From positions 3,410,001 to 3,474,000 of the forward strand of contig SRSI01000050.1 in the NCBI GenBank assembly GCA_005656395.1: a stretch of 64,000 nucleotides of DNA. Reading direction: 5' to 3'. This DNA comes from Strongyloides papillosus (Eukaryota > Nematoda > Chromadorea > Rhabditida > Strongyloididae). How positions within the stretch are numbered: position 1 is the first letter of the stretch; every line of letters begins with the position of its first letter. The notes under the pieces were generated by a model that had not been told where the DNA came from, searched no databases, and saw nothing but the letters and a program-made list of their open reading frames with translations. Positions 60,179-64,000 of this stretch are shown here, piece after piece. A program made the position numbers and the translations under genes.

Positions 60179-60885
60179 TCACGTATATTTATTATATATG
60201 TTGTTGGTTTCTATGTATTTTATTGCTTCTGCCAATGGTTTTTCAGGTGTTGACTGAAGAATGGTAGTTAATAAACCTGCTTTGTGGGCCTCGTCCGCTG
60301 TTATTTTATCACCTGTTAGAATCATCTCCATGGCTAATGATTTGCCTACTTTCCTTGGAAGTCTTTGTGTTCCACCACACCCTAAATTATACGATAGAAA
60401 AAGCATTTTATCACCACTATACCTGGTATAATTCCAAGTTTAATCTCCGGTAAAGCATAAGAACTTTGTTTTGTTCCAAGAATATAATCACACATCATAG
60501 CTAATTCCAATCCACCGCCAAAACATATCCCATTGACCAAAGCAACTTTTGTTTTTTTAATATCACTCAAGAAATACCATTGTTTTGGGAAGTCTTCACT
60601 AACGATTTTTTCATGTGTATATTGACTGATCTCTCTAATGTCGGCCCCCTGTGAAAAAGCTTTATTAGAAGAACTTGTAAGTAGAATACAATTAATTAAA
60701 GAATCATTTTCGGCTTCCTTACAAAGCTTTTCTAATTCTGTCATTAAAGCTTTTCCAAGACTATTAAACGTTCTTGGACTATTCAACGTTATCAGAGCAA
60801 TATCATTATTACTTCCAACTATTTCCTTAATAACTATAGAACTATTCTTAACAATAGCATTTCGATAAATTGATAAAAACATCAC
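60179..60885 (-). CDS. Enoyl-CoA hydratase, C-terminally short
   Basis: Two minus-strand exons (60423-60885 and 60179-60381; 41-bp intron, phase 1, donor GTATAG) give 221 residues. Crotonase motifs are clear: the oxyanion loop FSQGADI, then VALVNGICFGGGLELAMMCD with catalytic Glu near residue 127, PEIKLGIIPGCGGTQRLPR with the second catalytic Glu near 147, and GKSLAMEMILTG. Both glutamates of the mitochondrial short-chain enoyl-CoA hydratase are present, so it could hydrate 2-enoyl-CoA in beta-oxidation. It stops about 35-40 residues early, at KYIETNN then a short unlike tail, losing the C-terminal helices that close the trimer. A putative mitochondrial leader (LSIYRNAIVKNS) starts it. It is divergent from LSG1, with a 188-bp shared upstream region. 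Confidence 0.85.
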
Positions 60886-61073
60886 TTATCATCAATAAAC
60901 AACATTGTTTTCTTTCTCATACTCATACACCCTATAATTTACTAAAGTATACACTTCACCAAGACTATAGTCCACATACTCTCACACCTACTTTCTGACA
61001 TCTCTTTCTGTATCACTTTTTCCCAAACTGTTTACTACAAATTATATATTTTTCGTTTTTTTAACCTAGAAGA

Positions 61074-63011
61074 ATGACGAAAAGACGTTTCAAAAACGCC
61101 AAACCTGTTGGAGCAAATTCCTCCCTAGGTAATTCGCTAGTCAAGAACATTGAAGAGAAGCGTAAAACTTACATAAGGAGCAGAAAAGATTCTGATGGGG
61201 CACAATTTCAAAATTTAAATGAAGAAAAGGTTAGTTATTTTAACTTTCTATTTTTAAATATTTACCTAAACAATTATTGTATTTAGGAGGAAAAAAAAGT
61301 TGATTCAAAGACACATGAAAATTCATTAGAAGAATTCATGGCAAGTGCCGATTTAGCTGGTAGAGAATTTGCCGCAGATAGAAGTCAAGTGAAGATACTT
61401 TCTCTGTAAGAGTCCCATATACCATAGTATCTCATCGTTATATTATTATACATTCTAGTGCAGAAACTTCTGTGGTCGTTATGAACAAACGTTTCACTGT
61501 TACTGAAGCACAAAGAAAAGAGTTAGAGTCCAATTTACCAATCCCAAGGCGTCCCTACAAAATAAAATGGGAATCGAAAGATGAATTGATAAAAGCCGAA
61601 AATCAGGCTTTCCTTGAGTGGAGGAGAAAGTTAGCTGATATCCAAGAGAATACAACTGTTATGTTAACCCCATTTGAAAGGAACCTAGAACTGTGGAGGC
61701 AACTTTGGAGAGTTGTTGAGAGGAGTGATGTTATTGTACAAATTGTCGATGCCAGGAATCCACTTTTATTTAGATCTGTTGATCTTGAGGGTTACGTTAA
61801 AGAGGTTGATCCTCGTAAAAGGAATGTCCTTCTTATTAATAAGGCTGATCTTCTAACTAGGGAACAGATATTAGAATGGAAGAATTATTTCAAAAGTAAT
61901 GATATATCTGCTGTGTTTTGGTCTGCTTTGTCAGCATCGAAGAAGAATGAAAGAGATAGTAATGACCTTAATGTTGATGAGTTACTAGCAACGCTACCTG
62001 AAACAGACGAAGAGTCAGATGGAACTTTGAGTGATGAAGAACCAACAACATCTGAGCAAGCGGAAGTTACTCAACCTGAAGGAGACGAAAACGTAGAGGA
62101 AGAAGAAGATGGACTTTTATATATGACAGATGGAAATAAACTCATGGACTTTCTAAAAAGCCACATAAACCCAGATTTCGGGGACCATCACGCAACAATA
62201 GGAATGGTGGGATACCCAAACGTCGGCAAATCATCCACAATAAATTCAATCCTAGGTTCCAAAAAAGTATCAGTCTCAGCGACACCTGGTAAAACAAAAC
62301 ACTTCCAAACATTTGTATTGGATGAAAAACTAACGCTATGTGATTGTCCTGGTTTAACAATGCCATCATATGCCTTGAATGCTGCCGAAATGTTAATAAA
62401 TGGTATTTTACCCGCAAATCAAATGAAGGATCACTTTGAAGCTGGAGCGTTGATAGCAGTAAGAGTGCCGAGGAGAGTTTTTGAGGTTACCTATTCAATT
62501 ATACTCCCAAAACCTGCAGATTTTGAGAATGATGTCGGTTATACGAATGGTATGGATCTCTTGACAACTGTTGCTTTTGCTAAAGGGTATATGTCGACGT
62601 CTGGGGTACCTGATTATAGTAGAGCTGCGAGGTTGATAATGAGGAATGTTGTTGACGGTGTTATTAAATGGGTTAAGGCTCCTCCTGGAATTGAACAGAA
62701 GACTTTTGATGATTGGACTTATATAAAGACTTTAATGAAAAAGAATAGAGGGAATATGTTTGTTTTGAATCAGGTATGTTGTTTTTTAACTTCATTAATA
62801 TAATAACTTTATATAGATATCAAAAAGAAACTTACTAGAGGGTGATAGTGGGAAATTAAATGCTCTCGACAGTAATTTTTTCAACAGTGAAGTATCAACA
62901 ATTCACACCAAAGGGAAATTTATGCCCAAAAAAGGAAATGATGGGAAAATATCTTTGAAAAAACCAAAAAAAATAAAACTAAGGAATAAATTTAGTCATC
63001 TTGATGTCTAA
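61074..63011 (+). CDS. lsg1: LSG1 large-subunit ribosome-biogenesis GTPase
   Basis: Four exons (61074-61229, 61287-61405, 61459-62773, 62817-63011; introns 57, 53 and 43 bp, in phase) give 594 residues. It is a circularly permuted GTPase: the G4 motif NKAD (near residue 219) precedes an acidic insert, then G1 GYPNVGKSS (near 343), the TPGKTKHFQT switch region and G3 DCPG (near 387). The N-terminal basic block, VVERSDVIVQIVDARNPLLF and the C-terminal Lys-rich tail match LSG1. It acts in the cytoplasm to release the export adaptor NMD3 from pre-60S subunits. Its start shares a short spacer with the hydratase gene, and eL27 follows 160 bp downstream on the same strand. Confidence 0.95.
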
Positions 63012-63171
63012 ATTAATAATATATTCCTTTTATTGTTATATTTGTCTGTTATATTAAATTACTCCTTATATCTTATATTTCTCGTGACATCGTTTTAATG
63101 CGATTTGTATACTTTTTTGAATTTTTTTAGAATATTATTAATAGTATTATTATAGGGAAAACGCTTTCAAA

Positions 63172-63630
63172 ATGGTTAAGATAATGAAATCTGGTAAGGT
63201 TGTCCTTGTCCTCCGTGGACGTTTTGCTGGACGTAAAGCTGTTGTCGTCAAGACCTACGACGATGGATCTAACGAGAGACCATATGGACACGCTCTTGTT
63301 GCTGGTATTGACAAATACCCATTGAAGGTTACCAAGAAAATGGGAAAGAAGAAGGTTGCTTCAAGATCCAAGGTTCGTCCATTCCTTAAAGTTATCTCTT
63401 ACAGTCATGTTATCCCAACCAGGTAAGATTTTATCAATTAATATTGAATTTATTAACATTTCTATTACAGATACTCTCTTGAATCTGAATTTGACAAAAA
63501 CTTAGTCAACAAGGATGCCGTCAAAGAACCAAACACCAAGAGAAAGGCTCTTGCCTCAATTAAGAAAGAATTTGAGGATAAATACAAGACTGGAAAGAAC
63601 AAATGGTTCTTCACCAAGCTTCGCTTCTAA
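63172..63630 (+). CDS. rpl-27: Ribosomal protein eL27
   Basis: Exons 63172-63422 and 63471-63630 (48-bp intron, phase 2) give 136 residues, the normal length. The KOW motif region [20 protein letters not shown], the block [20 protein letters not shown] and the end [10 protein letters not shown] are unmistakable eL27. It is a component of the 60S subunit. Codon use is strongly biased (CGT, GGT, AAG, ATC), unlike the AT-rich neighbours, as expected for a highly expressed gene. The AATAAA poly(A) signal begins at 63699. Confidence 0.97.
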
Positions 63631-63795
63631 ACGTACTGTTCCTTTTTGTAACTCTGTCCCTTTGTTGATTTTCAACCAGATTTGTTATTTTTGTTCACAA
63701 TAAAATAAAAGACATGTTTAGAAAAAGTGTAATTTTATCGTATATCATTGTTAAAAGTTATATTAAACATTAAAATTAATTAAAAAAATTTTTTA

Positions 63796-64000
63796 TCAAT
63801 GAATATAAAAGAAGTCATCCATATGAGGTGTGAAAACATTAATAATCTTCCAACATCTGTGTACCTCAACATATTTATTAACAAAATTATACATCCTCCT
63901 TGGTTGGGTGACATTTTTGAATATATGAATATCATAGAAATCTTCACAAATTTTCAATCTATCTTCGTGGACATCACTCCATGATAAACATTTGTCAAAG
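63796..64000 (-). CDS. Partial gene, 3' end only, running off the window
   Basis: A minus-strand frame is open from the window edge to TGA 63796 (about 67 codons) with coding character (CLSWSDVHEDRLKIC, then RRMYNFVNKYVEVHRCW). It may be the last exon of a gene lying mainly beyond the window; a GTACAC within it is a possible donor. The plus-strand frame over the same bases (63799-63984) is also open and starts with an ATG, so strand is not settled. The family is unknown; the Trp/Cys/charged pattern vaguely recalls the F-box-like genes seen earlier. Confidence 0.35.
   Translation of the reverse strand, partial: FDKCLSWSDVHEDRLKICEDFYDIHIFKNVTQPRRMYNFVNKYVEVHRCWKIINVFTPHMDDFFYIH

Noticed and set aside
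1..64000. CRISPR arrays, bacterial operons, tRNA and spliced-leader RNA genes
   Set aside because: The sequence is eukaryotic with spliceosomal introns; I saw no regularly spaced direct repeats and no tRNA B-box or spliced-leader sequence, although a scanner such as tRNAscan-SE would be decisive.

Overview
The window reads as nuclear DNA of a nematode, most likely a strongyloidid (Strongyloides/Parastrongyloides group). The DNA is very AT-rich. Nearly all inferred introns are tiny (about 34-65 bp, GT...TTTAG type). The coding content includes a cuticle collagen, a tyrosinase with two ShKT domains and F-box-like genes. Species cannot be fixed from sequence alone. All gene models were assembled by hand from open frames plus splice phase; none has transcript support.

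Layout. 0-7.3 kb: a possible dibasic-rich secreted precursor (minus strand), then a long AT desert. 7.3-15.5 kb: a protein with a repeated unidentified domain, a tyrosinase and a cuticle collagen. 16.9-27.6 kb: an F-box/LRR-like gene (minus), a coiled-coil gene, a Gemin3/DDX20-like DEAD-box helicase directly followed by an ORF with two eIF4E-binding-like motifs, an SLC10 transporter and a Trm9-type tRNA methyltransferase. 29.3-31.6 kb: a protein tyrosine phosphatase divergent from a small heat-shock gene that has a four-pentamer heat-shock element. 32.9-38.8 kb: F-box-like genes, one a clear pseudogene, followed by a small inverted-repeat element. 40-49 kb: a three-member family of unrecognised type I surface/secreted proteins, each carried on a duplicated unit with similar flanks, with a coiled-coil gene and a gene fragment between copies. 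49.8-64 kb: a dense housekeeping block: tafazzin, RNase H2A, condensin CAP-D2, a taspase-1-like pseudogene, a glutaredoxin-like gene with a frame break, MOB4/phocein, a shortened enoyl-CoA hydratase, the LSG1 GTPase, ribosomal protein eL27 and a partial gene at the edge.

The most unusual content is the 40-49 kb family. The copies share a nearly invariant signal peptide and conserved cysteines but differ in the rest of the ectodomain. Two copies share a 237-bp tract with one mismatch (gene conversion), one has lost its membrane anchor, and one has expanded a 7-residue repeat just outside the membrane. CAP-D2, RNase H2A and tafazzin lie on the same strand, and CAP-D2/RNase H2A are close enough to be an operon. 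LSG1 and eL27 are neighbouring ribosome-related genes.
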